Origin: Flaccisagitta enflata
Taxonomy: Eukaryota; Chaetognatha; Sagittoidea; Aphragmophora
Reading direction: 5' to 3'
Assembly: GCA_965153355.1 (NCBI GenBank)
Contig: OZ231127.1
Location: forward strand, 100,254,001-100,318,000
Length of the DNA stretch: 64,000 bases
The position numbers and the translations under genes are program-made. Positions 41,167 to 52,632 of this stretch are shown in pieces. Numbering within the stretch: position 1 is the first letter of the stretch; each line of letters opens with the position of its first letter. A model generated the notes under the pieces. That model was not told the DNA's origin. It searched no databases and saw only the letters and a program-made list of their open reading frames with translations.

Positions 41167-42237
41167 GAGGGTGCACCGAAGGCCAAACAAAAGCTTGAAA
41201 CAGCAGCATGTATGTTATCACTTATAACACCCTGTAAAGACACAAATTTTGAGTAACAAGGCTCAAAAATGGTTGAGAAGCACCACTTTACACTAAATTT
41301 TGAGAAATTAGGGCCAATGCCATGAAAAACAAAAGCAGTTGGGCAAAATAAGAACTTTTCGCTAGAAAAAAAGGACCAAAGTTGGGGTTTTTCGACTTGA
41401 GTGACAGTACAAAAGTAACCTAAATTGGTACCAAATTGATATTCCAGTCCAATCTCCTTGTATCTGCCATAACAGGAACACTATTTACCATCAATCATAC
41501 AAGAATGAAACAGTTTGACCCAGCCTAAAAATCACAAGTTCACTTTTCATTGTCTTTGCCACTCTAAAATGCATATTTTCGCTGTCCTGTACCTCTACCT
41601 ATGCGCTTCATAAAAATCCCAAAACTTACACAAGAGACTCTAACTATGGCTTGAATTTGTTCACATGTTTATTCTCTAGCATTAGGAACATGTTTCACCC
41701 CCTCGCGCCACTTTTAGGAAACAAAAATCCATGTCTGGGTGTACCTTGAGAGGCGCGCATGACAACCCTGGCAGATTTGCCTTCTGTTCCGCCTTATTAG
41801 AGAAATTTTCTTTTTGAAAATTGGAATGTGGGTAAAAACTGTGGATTGAGGCATGAAATAGCTTCATATGAGTGACTTGAGTGCCTTAGTCAAAAAATCT
41901 GAGATACAGAATCAGTTATATACCCATTTTTAGGCTTTAAATTGCCTCTTAACGAGCCAAAAATTGCAGTTTTCTTTTAAGGGTGCACCAAAGGCCAAAC
42001 AAAAGCTTGAAATAGCAGCATGTATGCTATCTCTTAAAACACCCTGTAAAAACACAAATTTTGAGTAACAAGGCTCAAAAATAGTTGAGAAGCACCACTT
42101 TACACTAAATTCTAAGAAATTAGGGCCATTGCCAAGAAAAACAAAAGCAGTTGGGCAAAATCAGAACTTTTCGCTAGAAAAAAAGGACCAAAATTTGGGT
42201 TTTTCGACTTGAGTGACAGTACAAAAGTAACCTAAAT
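41167..42237. repeat. X-Y-X' repeat block
   Basis: X (41167-41437) starts GGGTGCACCGAAGGCCAAAC; X' (41980-42237) is a close copy starting GGGTGCACCAAAGGCCAAAC. Y (41438-41793) starts GTACCAAATTGATATTCCAG and recurs as Y' at 48722-49083. Not protein-coding. The order X-Y-X'-(6.5 kb)-Y' suggests a short and a long form of one element in tandem. Confidence 0.85.
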
Positions 42238-42439
42238 TTGTATGATATGCCTCCTGCATTAAATGCAGTCCACCTAACTATACGTATACCCCTACATTGC
42301 AGCTACATACCTGGTTAAGTAATGTGGATGATGGTCACCAAAGCCTAAGCCCAACATGAAATGGCCGCAGACCAACATGACCCCATTACCAAACCTCACC
42401 CAACACTCACCCATATCTCAGGCAGGGAAAATCCAGCTA
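42238..42439. other. No gene seen
   Basis: Start of the 6.5-kb segment between X' and Y'. Unique-looking sequence, no ORF. Confidence 0.4.
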
Positions 42440-43028
42440 ATTTGGCCCAAAACAGAAATTATAAGTCCATGCAAGGGACCAAAATGCTTCACATGTGTCA
42501 AGCTCTAAAACTTTAACTAATAAAAATATTACAAAAATGTTACAAAATGTCACAAAAATGTTACACATGTGCTATGCCATAAAACTTGCATATAACAGGG
42601 ACAAATTTCACCTGTGACACATAACAAGCTGGATACTCAAAGGAACAATGTTACGCATATAACACATTTGCCAAGCGACAAAACTTATATGTTTAGGGAC
42701 CACAATGTAACACATGTCACACATGTGCTATGCTTCAAAACTCGAATCACGGGGACAAAAATGTCACACCCGCCACCTGTTTCTTAAGCCCCAAAACATG
42801 AAATTCATAGGAACCAAAATGTTTCACATACAGAGATTAGGTATCGAGATCCGGTAATCCGTGTAACGGCCCGGTCAAACAGGATATCGGTAAATCCGAA
42901 ATTCACCATGAAAAGCCGATTGTACCTCTTCCTCCTCCTCTTCCTCCTCCTTTTTCTTCCTCTTCCATTCTTCTATCCTTTCAAGAGCCTTTGTTTCTTT
43001 TAGTCGATCCTATACCGCTTTTGGTGTG

Positions 43029-43103
<75 letters not shown>

Positions 43104-44165
43104 TTAACAGTGTTTAGGCGAATGAATATCATGCGTGATTAAGGATCATCATGAATAAAATGCAATGAATATCAATTTAAAAATATCTGTTCCTTCCTCC
43201 TCTATATAGATAACATGTAACCTTACTTTGAATAACGTCAGGTTATTTAGGGATAACGACCTTACCATAAAATGGCAGATTTTTACCATATAACGACCTC
43301 TTAAGGGCCGGCTATTGACAAACAGTAACGCAAATCTCTGTTCACATATCATTATGTGCCTGGCTTCAAATTTGCATGGGTAAGGACCAAAACGTCACAC
43401 ATGTGCTAAAATCTAAAACTGGAATCGTAGGGAATAAAATGTCACCCATGCCACATACGTGTGAAGCTTCAAATCTTGAAATTCATTGGGACCAAATGTT
43501 TCACATGTCATACATGCGCTAAGCTTAAAAATTTTCATGCAATAAGGACCAAATGTTACACATGTTACACATGTGTGTGATACATAAGGATAAGAAGGTC
43601 TCAAGGAGAAAGGAAATAGACAAAACCCAAAAAAGAAGTGCATTATCACTTGAATATAATCAGAAAAGCTTCACAAATATGTCCATGAGCAGAATAAACA
43701 AATGTAATAATGATGCGCTAACCCAAGAAGAACACAAAATTCATAGGGACAAAAATGTTTCACATACATGTCATCTATGTGCTAAGCTACAAAATTTGTA
43801 TGTTGTAAGGACCAGATATCACACATGTCACACATGTGCAAAGCTCTTAAACCTGTAATTTAAAGGGACCAAAATGTCTTGCATGCCACACACATGCCAA
43901 GCTAAAAACTTGAACACTTAAAGGGACCAAAAGGTAACACAAGTCACACATGCTCTAAGCTTCAAAACTGGAATAGTAGGGACTAAAATGTCACACATAC
44001 CACAAATAAGTGAAGCTTCTTACTTGAAATTCATAGGGACCAAAATGTTTCGCTCGTCATTCATGTGCTAAGCTTTAAGATTTTCTCGTCGTAAAAACCA
44101 AAATGTCACACATGTGCCATGAAACTTTCAATTCATAAGGATTAAAATGTCAGAAATGTATAACA
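42440..44165 (+). repeat. CACATGTG minisatellite (about 60-bp unit)
   Basis: Degenerate tandem units of the form GGGACCAAAATGTCACACAT-GTCACACATGTGCTAAGCTT-CAAAACTTGAAATTCATA, at 42460-42835 and 43340-44165. The break (42836-43380) holds unrelated sequence with a (CT)n array. Each unit contains the palindrome CACATGTG. Confidence 0.85.
43029..43101 (+). repeat. (CT)n microsatellite
   Basis: Pure CT array inside the segment interrupting the CACATGTG minisatellite, next to a CCTCCTCCTCTTCC tract at 42930-42975. Confidence 0.97.
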
Positions 44166-47100
44166 TGTGCCTAGCAAGATTGTGGGGGGACCATGACCCC
44201 AGCATAGCAAGGACACCAACAAGGGGATAGGTAATATATTAAATCCATCAAATGAAAATATAAGGGCATTGTTACTTAGATATGAGCAGAAAAGCTCCAC
44301 AGATATGTCTGTGAGCAAAACAAACAAACATAATAAGGGTGTACCAACCCAAGCAGAATGGCAAGAACATGTGTATTAAGCATGCTAGGGCACATTAGGA
44401 CTGAGATAAAAATGAAAGATCATGATAAAGAAGCACGAGAGAGGAAATAAGATCCCATTCAAACTGCCCTCTATGAAATGTATTTCACAAATAAATCACC
44501 ATGAAAAGGTGAGGCAAGGTAAGAAAGCATCAACAGCAGGCTGTTGACAAAATTGACTGAAGCAAAGATTCAATAAAAGGGACAATCTACTAACATTTGA
44601 CATCATATAATGGCAGTGACACAGGCAGACAACTGCCAGCGGTAATGGCGGGGAAATACCCATTCCAACAAGGAGTTGGAAAACATATTTACTTATGCAT
44701 TTGGGCACATCAAACACATGAAACAGTGTGTGGGCAAATGTAAATGAACATTTAAAATACCCTTGACACGCAAATGAATCAGAAGCACCCAAGATTGTGC
44801 TTAACTTGGCAATCATGATTATACACTAAACAGGAGTCTAAAAGAGTCTAAAAGAAGCCAAAAGAGCTCACAGAATCAACAGTCTGCGCAATAAAAATGT
44901 CAGAACGATTGTAATGATGAACGTAAACAATGACGTTAACATATGAACAAGTTAAAACAGATGAGGATGTCTGTGAGGCAGCTAAACTTATAATCTCCTA
45001 GCAAACCCCTTCCACAATGCAATTCAGATTGAATTTGATAACACACATTGAAAGCAGGTTCTGTGTACTCGGCAGCTTGCAAGAGAAGTACAATCTGCAA
45101 CAAAAAGCATTTCCAACTTAGCCAGGACATAGGAACTGGGGCAGTTGTCAGGGAGCATTTCACAGACAAAGCTGCACAAACAAGATGATTTGTAATCGCC
45201 AATTTCCAATGAAAAATCTAATACCATCTCAGGGCATCACTATTCAATGTAACATCATATTGGTGATAACCTTTAAAATTACTTGGCAATTATTAATGAC
45301 CAAATCACACAGATCACTGCCAGGCAATACCACGGCACCTCTGTTGCTCTAAAACCAACTGGCTGTGGCCGTGGCGCTTAATATACAAATCTAAACCAAC
45401 TTTTGCTATGTTTACTAGCATTATATTTAAGGATTATGAACTTGAACTGACCAATATATATTCTACAAATACTATTGTTATCAGAAAAAAAAGAGTCAGT
45501 CCTGAGAATGAACTTTTTTGTTGAAAATTTTATCGTCTTTGTCTCAACAAGGAGCTATAACTTGTACCGCAACCAAGCAGGTGGTCATTCATAATATCCA
45601 AACCTCAATGATCACTGTTTGTCTCATCAGCTCCGTCCCGATCTTCTATCGACGAAAAACACCAACATCACTGGACCTCTTGGAGCACTAACTTCCAACA
45701 TCTCTTTCCAAACGCCATTAATGCCGCCACCAGGCTCAGCCCGACTATGACAAGTTTACCTTTGGGCAAATAAACCCTACCCATTGAACCCATTGACACC
45801 ACCAGGCTTCACCTGACTATAACTAAGTGCCATCTTATGTCATAAAACCACATTAATTTGTCAAGTCAGCATTACTAAATTCAACAGGATTTATCACCAC
45901 CTGAAACCCTTGAGAGCATAATATTTAACATTTTTACATAAACCCATAACAATTCCAAAAAAGCAACTGTCAGAAATTGTAAATTGCAAAGATGCCGCCA
46001 GGCTTTGCCCGACTATAACAAGGAGCCATCTTAGGTTGCAAAACAACATTTTAATTGTGCCATATCACAGCTGAGCAACGCCCGAAAGAAATATAATGCC
46101 ACTGAAAATGACAGTTGGGCTGCACCCAATAGATTAAACTGACGCAGATCTGCTGAGCTTGACCCAACACCTCTGCGGCTGAGGATATCCTTAACCCACA
46201 TACAAGCCCAAGACTAGGGACCCCGAATTCAAACAAAAACTCAAAAACAATTACTATAATTTCCAAATCTAAAAGAAACATTATAACCATGAGCAAAATA
46301 AAAACCGTACATTGCTTATTTCTACAATAACTTGGCGCTGCTTTTGAGAAAGTACATAAAATCTGTGACCATTTTAAAGAGTTTCAAAAAATCTTTGATA
46401 TGAGTTGTTGAACGAAATTCTAACTTGAAAACTCTAGAAGATATGGTAATTTGAAAAAAAAGTGTCAAATTGAAATCTGCCAGATATGACATTTTTTACT
46501 AACTTGTATTTATGGACTAAATGTCTTTGGTTGATTACCATTTCTAAACGGATTGACTTGAAAAGGTCTGCTTGGCGCCATTTTGTAGATAATAAGTTGT
46601 ATTTTCATTTTCTCTTAAATTATTCTTAGTTTCCTTTAGTCAAATATGTTTTTCATGCTTTTAAAGACAGAACTAAAAGAACTGAATCCCTTCAATTGAC
46701 AGATTATGGGGATGCTTACTTCAAACGGTTGCCATTTCTTAACAAATTGAGCTACAACTTTCTGCTTGATCTATATTTGAAGAACTTTTGAAGATCTTTT
46801 ATATTTTCATTGAAACCAAGGCGGTCAAAGGCATCAAAAACCGCCATGTACGGTTTTTTTTTTTGCCCATGGTTAATATTGCTTAGCTCTAAAGTCAAAA
46901 CCAAACTTGACACCAGGTATGACCCTAGAAACAAAAACAAAACAAATAAAACATAACAAACTTAAGACATAACAAACAGTCAAAAACCCCAACTAACAAC
47001 CCGCCTCAAATTAACAGAACCCAAGGATAACCTCAGCAAGACTGGCATTGAGGTAATACTGGAAATTCAATTAAGTGTGGTTCTGCCAAATTATCACGAA

Positions 47101-48721
47101 TTTCATGCTGTAATGACGCTGCAGATTCTATCTTGCAACAAAGTATGTGCACATGTCATTTGACATCTTGTCATCTTTGTCAAAGCACATGTCATCTTTA
47201 GTCATCTTGCGTCACAGTCCGTACTTTACAAATGCAAAAATAATAATTCACCAGACATATATGCAGATCGCACGCCGGGCGAGACCACGGCATCACTGCA
47301 TCTAAACTGTCCATAAAGATAAAGAACACCTTCCAAGCTTGACTCCACATCACTGTCTTTAAACCACCTATAGTATGGATCACCTGCCAGGCAAAACCCG
47401 ACATCACTGATCCCACCACAGCTGCATCTCATAGCCATTTGCCATCATAAAACCCTCGGGGAGCCATGGAATGACGTCACAGGCTGATGGACCAACAGAC
47501 AGGACTACAATACAACCAACAACAGTAAGCCAGACAACCAGACAACCGGACAACGAACTCAAAACAGACACACTAGAGCAGGAAACGGACAAATATTGCG
47601 CCCCTGTAACCATGTACCCATGTGGGGAACATATGTAGGATCAAATGCCCACCCACTACGCCAGATTTCAATCCATATCATAGACCACTCCCTATTTACA
47701 AAATAATTCACCAGAAATGTATGCATCCAAACAGACAGTCGTACACCCGAACAGGCTCACTTTGGACAAAACGTCTGTTTATTTGCTGCACCCCCATATA
47801 AGCAACTGCCACAGAATATTCAGATTGTAACAAGGCGCGACCATTCAAACAGCATCCACCTCAGCTGTATTAAATCAAGCATCAAATAATCTGCCATAAA
47901 AAAATATCAATGCTCTGACACCACCAAATATGAAATATGTCAAATGCTTTCAAAATGGCAAGATATGCACAAACATGGGGAGCATATATACATAAAATGG
48001 GTATAAAGTTACACCCAAAAATAAACATAGGAACAAAATGCCAAAATCTATGACAAAATTACCAGTTAAGAACGAGCACATAAAAGCAGAATTCAGCAAA
48101 ACTAAATTCAACAGCATTTATAACCGCCAGAAACCCCTGAGGGCATAACATCAAAAACCAACAAACCCTGTAATAATTCCGCTATCAAGGGGGAAATTCC
48201 ATCAACTAATTCAGAGGAACTCGCTCCAATAACAGAGTAAAAGAAGTGTTTGTATTGAGAAGAGTGAGACAATGGCAATATACATTGTACAACTTATAAG
48301 ACCATTACCAAACATATTCTTATGAAAAAATTGGCGGGAAAACTAATTTTTGGACTGTTGCCTTAACAACTACACTAGTTTAAACCCAAAAAATTGACAA
48401 TATGTACTCCAAAAAAAAAACAAAAAAAAACTTCAAAACCAATTACCGACCCCAATGAGGCAAGGCCTTAATGAAAAGAAAAGAGAAAAAAACAAAACAA
48501 AAAAAAACAAAAAACAAAAACATAAAGCTAAAATATCTAAATCCTAAAAAGTGAAACCATACCAACTTGACTTATGACTACTCTAAACTACAAGGAAAAG
48601 ATCAAGAATGAAACTTCCCTGTCTTAAACAAAAACTGTAGAAGAAAGAGAGGCGTATTCCTGACCACACAGCAACTGTGTTAGTCCATACGTACCTGTAG
48701 ATGGAAATGCAGGGGGAGTAG
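44166..48721. other. 4.5 kb without a supported gene
   Basis: AC-rich non-coding DNA. Internal near-duplications are visible: GCCGCCAGGCTTTGCCCGAC / GCCACCAGGCTTCACCTGAC (45730-46020), and AAATTCAACAGGATTTATCA / AAATTCAACAGCATTTATAA (45877 and 48106). Small minus-strand frames lack domains. An A-rich stretch lies at 48405-48520. Confidence 0.6.
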
Positions 48722-49083
48722 TACCAAATTGATATTCAAGTCCAATCTCCTTTATCTGCCATAATAGGAACACTACTTACCATCAACTATACAAGAATGA
48801 AACAGTTTGACCCTGCCTAAAAATCACAAGTTCACTTTTCATTGTCTTTGCCACTCTAAAATGCATATTTTAGCTGTCCTGTACCTCTACCTATGCGCTC
48901 CATAAAACTCCCAAAACTTACACAAGAGATTCTAACTATGGCTTGAATTTGTTCACATGTTTATTCTCTAGCATTAGGAACATGTTTCGCCCCCTCGCGC
49001 CACTTTTGGGAAACAAAAATCCATGTCTGGGTGTACCTTGAGAGGCGCGCATGACAACCTTGGCAGATTGGCCTTCTGTTCGG
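48722..49083. repeat. Y' repeat, distal copy
   Basis: Near-identical to 41438-41793 in the same orientation, from GTACCAAATTGATATT through TTGGCCTTCTGTTC. Homology stops abruptly at GCCTT. Its partner X is not adjacent. Confidence 0.9.
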
Positions 49084-49136
49084 CCTTGAAAAAAATCTAT
49101 GACAATTGATTACACAAAAATGCTGTCCTTAATTGT

Positions 49137-49300
49137 CTTTTTAGTTGCGGACACGCATCTCTATAAGAGGCTTTGTCCGTCCGACCGTCCGTCCGTTGGT
49201 TGGTCAGTCCGTTGGTGAGCATGAGTTGAAAAGAGTGAAAACGCGCATTTCTGCCCCTGCCCACTTGTCCGCAACTGGTGGCCGTGTATCCGGCCTTGTT
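49137..49300 (-). repeat. HP-C/E hybrid element, reverse
   Basis: Minus strand: ACAAGGCCGGATACACGGCC, CAGTTGCGGACAAGTGGGCA, GAAATGCGCGTTTTCACTC, a GACTGACCAACCAACGGACG tract, ACAAAGCCTCTTATAGA, then GATGCG-TGTC-CGCAAC and TAAAAA. The left stem arm is E-type, the right C-type. Confidence 0.85.
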
Positions 49301-49319
49301 ATAAAGCTGATAAATTGAT

Positions 49320-49632
49320 AAAGATTAGAATTTCGATTTAACAACATTCGGATTTGACGACCAAAAATCCTCAGTCCCTTTAGGGTCGTTAAATCGGGTT
49401 CCCACTATAATTACAAATTGCTTTTGTTAGTTTTAGTCCATGTTGTCTATTTATTTTCTGGTGTCATTTCTATTGAGGGACCCTGTACAATTATGAATGT
49501 ACAGCTCATTTGCAACTCTGTTGTAAAGGTGTATATTTTGCACTATTGAGCAATTAATACAATACAATACAATACAATACAATACAATACAATTCAATAC
49601 AATACAATACAATACAATACAATACAATACAA
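49320..49632 (+). repeat. LINE 3' UTR-like segment with (ATACA)n tail
   Basis: GATTTAACAACATTCGGATT and TAAATCGGGTTCCCACTATAA, then TGTATATTTTGCACTATTGA-GCAATTAATACAATACAATA and an ATACA pentamer array to 49632. A pentamer tail after non-coding 3' sequence fits a 5'-truncated LINE insertion. Confidence 0.6.
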
Positions 49633-49653
49633 TGAGGGCTCAATGATATTTAC

Positions 49654-49804
49654 CGGAATTCAAGCAAGATTGCGGATCGTGATTTTTAGTATTTTTTTGA
49701 GTTTTGATGAGACCATGTAATCCATGAATCACAAAAAGGACGTAGAAAATGATGAACAAATGATGCGTGTACCAAAATCCTTCAAAGTTTGTCTTCTTCA
49801 CCAC
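49654..49804 (-). CDS. NADPH oxidase exon: helix 5 with haem ligands
   Basis: 151-bp exon on the minus strand, 50 codons plus one base. Acceptor CTTCCATTCAG before 49804; donor TCCG|GTAAAT at 49654/49653. Translation: VVKKTNFEGFWYTHHLFIIF then YVLFVIHGLHGLIKTQKNTK and ..QSCLNS. The first His of THH and the His of VIHG are 13 residues apart, the spacing of the second haem-ligand pair in NOX proteins (H209/H222 in human NOX2). The intron that follows towards 18367 is about 31.3 kb and contains all the mobile elements between. Intact. Confidence 0.94.
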
Positions 49805-49955
49805 CTGAATGGAAGAGAACATCAACAGTGAAATAGTTTAATTTGAATAGCAATGATACGGTCAGATTTAACGATATAACGGATGGTCTCTCGTCATTAG
49901 ATTTCATCTCAAAAATATACTACATCGCTCGCAATTTAACAATGCTACGGACACA

Positions 49956-49989
49956 ACAAGGTCTAGACTCGCGTGCCCACGACTAAAAA
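49956..49989 (+). repeat. Minimal HP relic: start fused to terminal hairpin
   Basis: ACAAGGTCTAGACTCGCGTG followed by CCCACGACTAAAAA. Only the ACAAGG start and the 3' hairpin/TAAAA end remain, with no body or tetranucleotide tract. Confidence 0.6.
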
Positions 49990-49994
49990 GATAA

Positions 49995-51370
49995 CCAGTC
50001 GCCCAAGGGCAATATGTGGTCAGCGATACCCGCTGCCCTGTTTTGCATGACTGAGAATTTGAGTGAGGGGTAGCAGGGCAGAGGCCCCAAAGGCGACGAA
50101 GTCCTGTAGAACACAGGGGGACTTTCGTTTGTCCTGCCTGAGATAGGTTATTTGAGGCGTGAGAGGGTTGTTTTGCAGCCTGATTCAACTGATTTGAAGT
50201 TTCGATAGAGAGGGCTGATTGGAGGTCAAATAGTCGCAAAAGTGTTAGGTGGTCAGCGGTACCCGTGCCCTGCTTAAGTAGGTTGAGGTTAAAGTTGAGG
50301 GGGGAGCAGGGCACAGCCCCGAAGGGGTCGATGACCTATGCTTTCACACAAAAGGGGAATTTTCTCCTTCTCCTCCTCCTCCTCCTCCTTCTCCTCCTCC
50401 GTCTTCCCCTCAAATCCCAGTCTTGAGGCCCAAATTCCAGTCTCGAGGCCCAAATCCTAGTCTCGAGGCCGAAATCCAAGCCTCCAGGCCTAAATCCTAG
50501 TCTCCAGGCCCAAGTCCTAGCCTGGAGGCTGAGATTTGGGCCTCGAGGCTGGGAACTGGGCCTCTTAGCTGGAGTTTGGACCTTGAGGCTGAGATTTTGG
50601 CCTCAAGGTTAGAATCTGGGCCTCCAGGCTAGGATTTGGGCCTAGAGGCTAGGATTTGGGCCTGGAGGCTTGGATTTGGGCCTTGAGACTGGGATTTGGG
50701 CCTCGAGACTGGAATTTCGGCCTCAAGACTGGGATTTGAGGGGGGTACGAAGAAGGAGAAGGAGAAGGAGGAGGAGGAGGAGGAGAAGGAGAAAACTCCC
50801 CATATGTGTGAAAGCATAGGTCATCTACCCCTTCGGGGCCGCTGCCCAAAAGGGTAGATTTGAGGCCTGAGAGATCAGCCTAATAAGCCAGTTGAGACCC
50901 AAGATGGCTGATTTGAAGCTTGAGAGAGCTGAGGGTCTGAGAGGGCAGATTTGAGGTCTGAAAGGGCAGATTTTAGGTCTGCTAGGGCAGATTTGAGGCC
51001 TGAGAGGGCTCCTGTGAGGCCTGTTAGGTTGGATTTGAGGCCAAGGAGGGCGGATTTGAGGCCTGAGAGGGCGGATTTGAGGCCTGAGAGGACTGATTTG
51101 AGGCCTGAGAGGGCGGATTTGAGATCTGAGAGGGTGGATTTGAGGCCTGAGAGGGCGGATTTTAGGCCTGAGAGGGCAGATTTTAGGCCTGAGAGGGCTA
51201 ATTTGAGGCGTGTGAGAGCTGATTCAAGCCCTACAAGGGCTGATTTGATGCCTGGGAGGGGGGATGAATGGAATGACGGATGGATGGACAGAAGGATGGA
51301 CGGACGGACAAATGAAAGTCCTCCTGTGTTCTACAGGACTTTGCCCCCTTTGGGGCCGCTGCCCAAAAAC
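49995..51370. repeat. Outer MS element, split by another MS element
   Basis: Left: CAGTCGCCCAAGGGCAATAT, GGTCAGCGATACCCG, GGCAGAGGCCCCAAAGGCGA, GTCCTGTAGAACACAGGGGG-ACTTTC. Right: GAAAGTCCTCCTGTGTTCTA-CAGGACTTTG, CCCCCTTTGGGGCCGCTGCC. Its core array (GGCCTGAGAGGGCAGATTTG units, 50865-51240) begins before and resumes after the inner element at 50231-50860. A GGATGGACGGACGGAC tract lies at the right edge of the core. Confidence 0.8.
50231..50860. repeat. Inner MS element
   Basis: Left: AGTCGCAAAAGTGTTAGGTG, GTCAGCGGTACCCGTGCCCT, CACAGCCCCGAAGGGGTCGA, TGACCTATGCTTTCACACA. Right: TGTGTGAAAGCATAGGTCAT and CCCCTTCGGGGCCGCTGCCC. The core has arrays in both senses (AGTCTCGAGGCCCAAATCC, then GGCTAGGATTTGGGCCT), flanked by mirrored CTCCTCCTC and GAGGAGGAG tracts. 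Confidence 0.85.
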
Positions 51371-51541
51371 CTGACACAAACATGGTGTATCTGAATCAGT
51401 AATATGAAAGCCTAGATTTTCACTAGAACAAGGGACAAAATTATGGGAAGTAGAGAAAGAAAAATGTCATAAGCAGTGTCACATCCCCTAATCAAAATCC
51501 ATGACAGCAATTGCGCCCCTCCCAGCAAAAAACCTCTTTAC

Positions 51542-51983
51542 CTTGACAGTGGCCGTAATGACAATAAGAAAAAGGCATAACGTCATAATGACGCCGGAGA
51601 GCCCCGGCAATGTCACAAAGATGATCTTATAAGCCGGTTGAAGCAATTCCGGCGACACGGAGGATCGAATCCACGCATCGGATGGAAGACCGGTTCGGTT
51701 AACGGTGGCGTTGTGGGCGTGCGTGACGTTGTGAACGTGAGTGGCGTTGATGACGCTGATGGCGTTGTCGATATTGACAAAGTCGTGACAATGACGATAG
51801 AGTTGAGACGAATCCACGGCGGCAGATTGAAGCGAAATGATATTATACAAATGAGCGCCGATGTGAATGGTGGTGTTGACAACTAATAGCCAAGCGCAGT
51901 GACGGTGAAATCGGAGATTACACTCCAACAATTGACCAACGAGACGAGAAAACCAACGAGCCATATTCCGACCAAAAATTGTT
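51542..51983 (-). CDS. NADPH oxidase exon: helices 3-4 and glycosylated loop
   Basis: Minus-strand exon ending VITATVK|GTAAAG at 51542/51541, phase 0. The start is placed at the AACAG acceptor (51984-51986), but an internal start is possible. Translation: GRNMARWFSRLVGQLLECNL-RFHRHCAWLL..TTIHIGAHLYN. The His of RFH and of TTIH are 14 apart, as for the first haem pair (H101/H115 in human NOX2). A long external loop holds four N-glycosylation sequons (NAT, NVT, NAT, NRT) in an N/H-rich stretch. Then comes YKIIFVTLPGLSGVIMTLCL (helix 4). Helices 1-2 are not found in the window. Confidence 0.9.
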
Positions 51984-52030
51984 CTGTTAATTTCAATTGG
52001 GGAAAACCAGTTCGGATGAAGGAGTTGAAG

Positions 52031-52179
52031 ACAAGGCCGGATACGGCAATACAGTCACGGACGGTTGTGCAGGAGCAGTTATAAAAATAACTGAGCGCAA
52101 TTCATAAATGGGACGGACGGACAGACGGACCGACCAACCAACATGGCAAGGTGTAGAGTCATGTGTCCGCGACTAAAAA
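52031..52179 (+). repeat. HP-F element
   Basis: ACAAGGCCGGATACGGCAAT-ACAGTCACGGACGGTTGTGC-AGGAGC, TTCATAAATGGGACGGACGG, a GACCGACCAACC tract, ACATGGCAAGGTGTAGAG, a hairpin with one mismatch, then TAAAAA. It begins 48 bp upstream of the NOX exon acceptor. Confidence 0.8.
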
Positions 52180-52314
52180 TGATTTGAAAGAAATTTCATC
52201 ATCTTAGCTTGATAAAACCCTTCGCCGAAATTCCTTTATTTATCACTATTCCAAGGTGGTTGTCGTGAAAATGTTGAAATCTTGTCACTTTGGGCTCAAA
52301 ATTGGTCCACTTCG

Positions 52315-52632
52315 CTTTTTGGGCAGCGGCCCCAAAGGGCCGATGTCCTGTGGGACACAGGGGGGAATTTCCAGATGTCCGTCCGTCCGTCCGTCCGTCC
52401 GTCCGTCCTTCCGTCCGTCCCCCCCCCCCAGTTGGCCTTCGAGGCCTCATATCCTCACTCTCAGGCCTGATTTAGGCCCTCTAAGCCCTCAAATCAGCTC
52501 TCCGGGCCTCAAATCAGCTCTCCAGGCCTCAAATCAGCTCTCAAGGTATCAAATCAGCTCTCCAGGCCTCAAATCCGCTCTCCAGACCTCAAATCAGCAT
52601 TCCAGGCCCCAAATCAGCCCTCCAGGCGGGTG
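52315..52632. repeat. MS element, right end missing
   Basis: TTTTTGGGCAGCGGCCCCAA-AGGGCCGATGTCCTGTGGGA-CACAGG, GAATTTCCAGATGTCC, a GTCC tetranucleotide array (52378-52420), a C-run, then a CAGGCCTCAAATCAGCTCTC 20-bp array to 52630. Here the stem reads CCTGTG-GGA-CACAGG. No right arm before unrelated sequence. Confidence 0.8.

Noticed and set aside
46051-46296. 81-codon minus-strand frame with non-repetitive composition
   Set aside because: No recognisable domain, no splice or neighbour support, and it lies in internally duplicated non-coding DNA.
52021-52080. Extension of the NOX exon upstream of 51986 on the minus strand (open frame to the HP-F element)
   Set aside because: The frame stays open but does not resemble helix 2 of NOX proteins, and an acceptor AG is present at 51984-51986.
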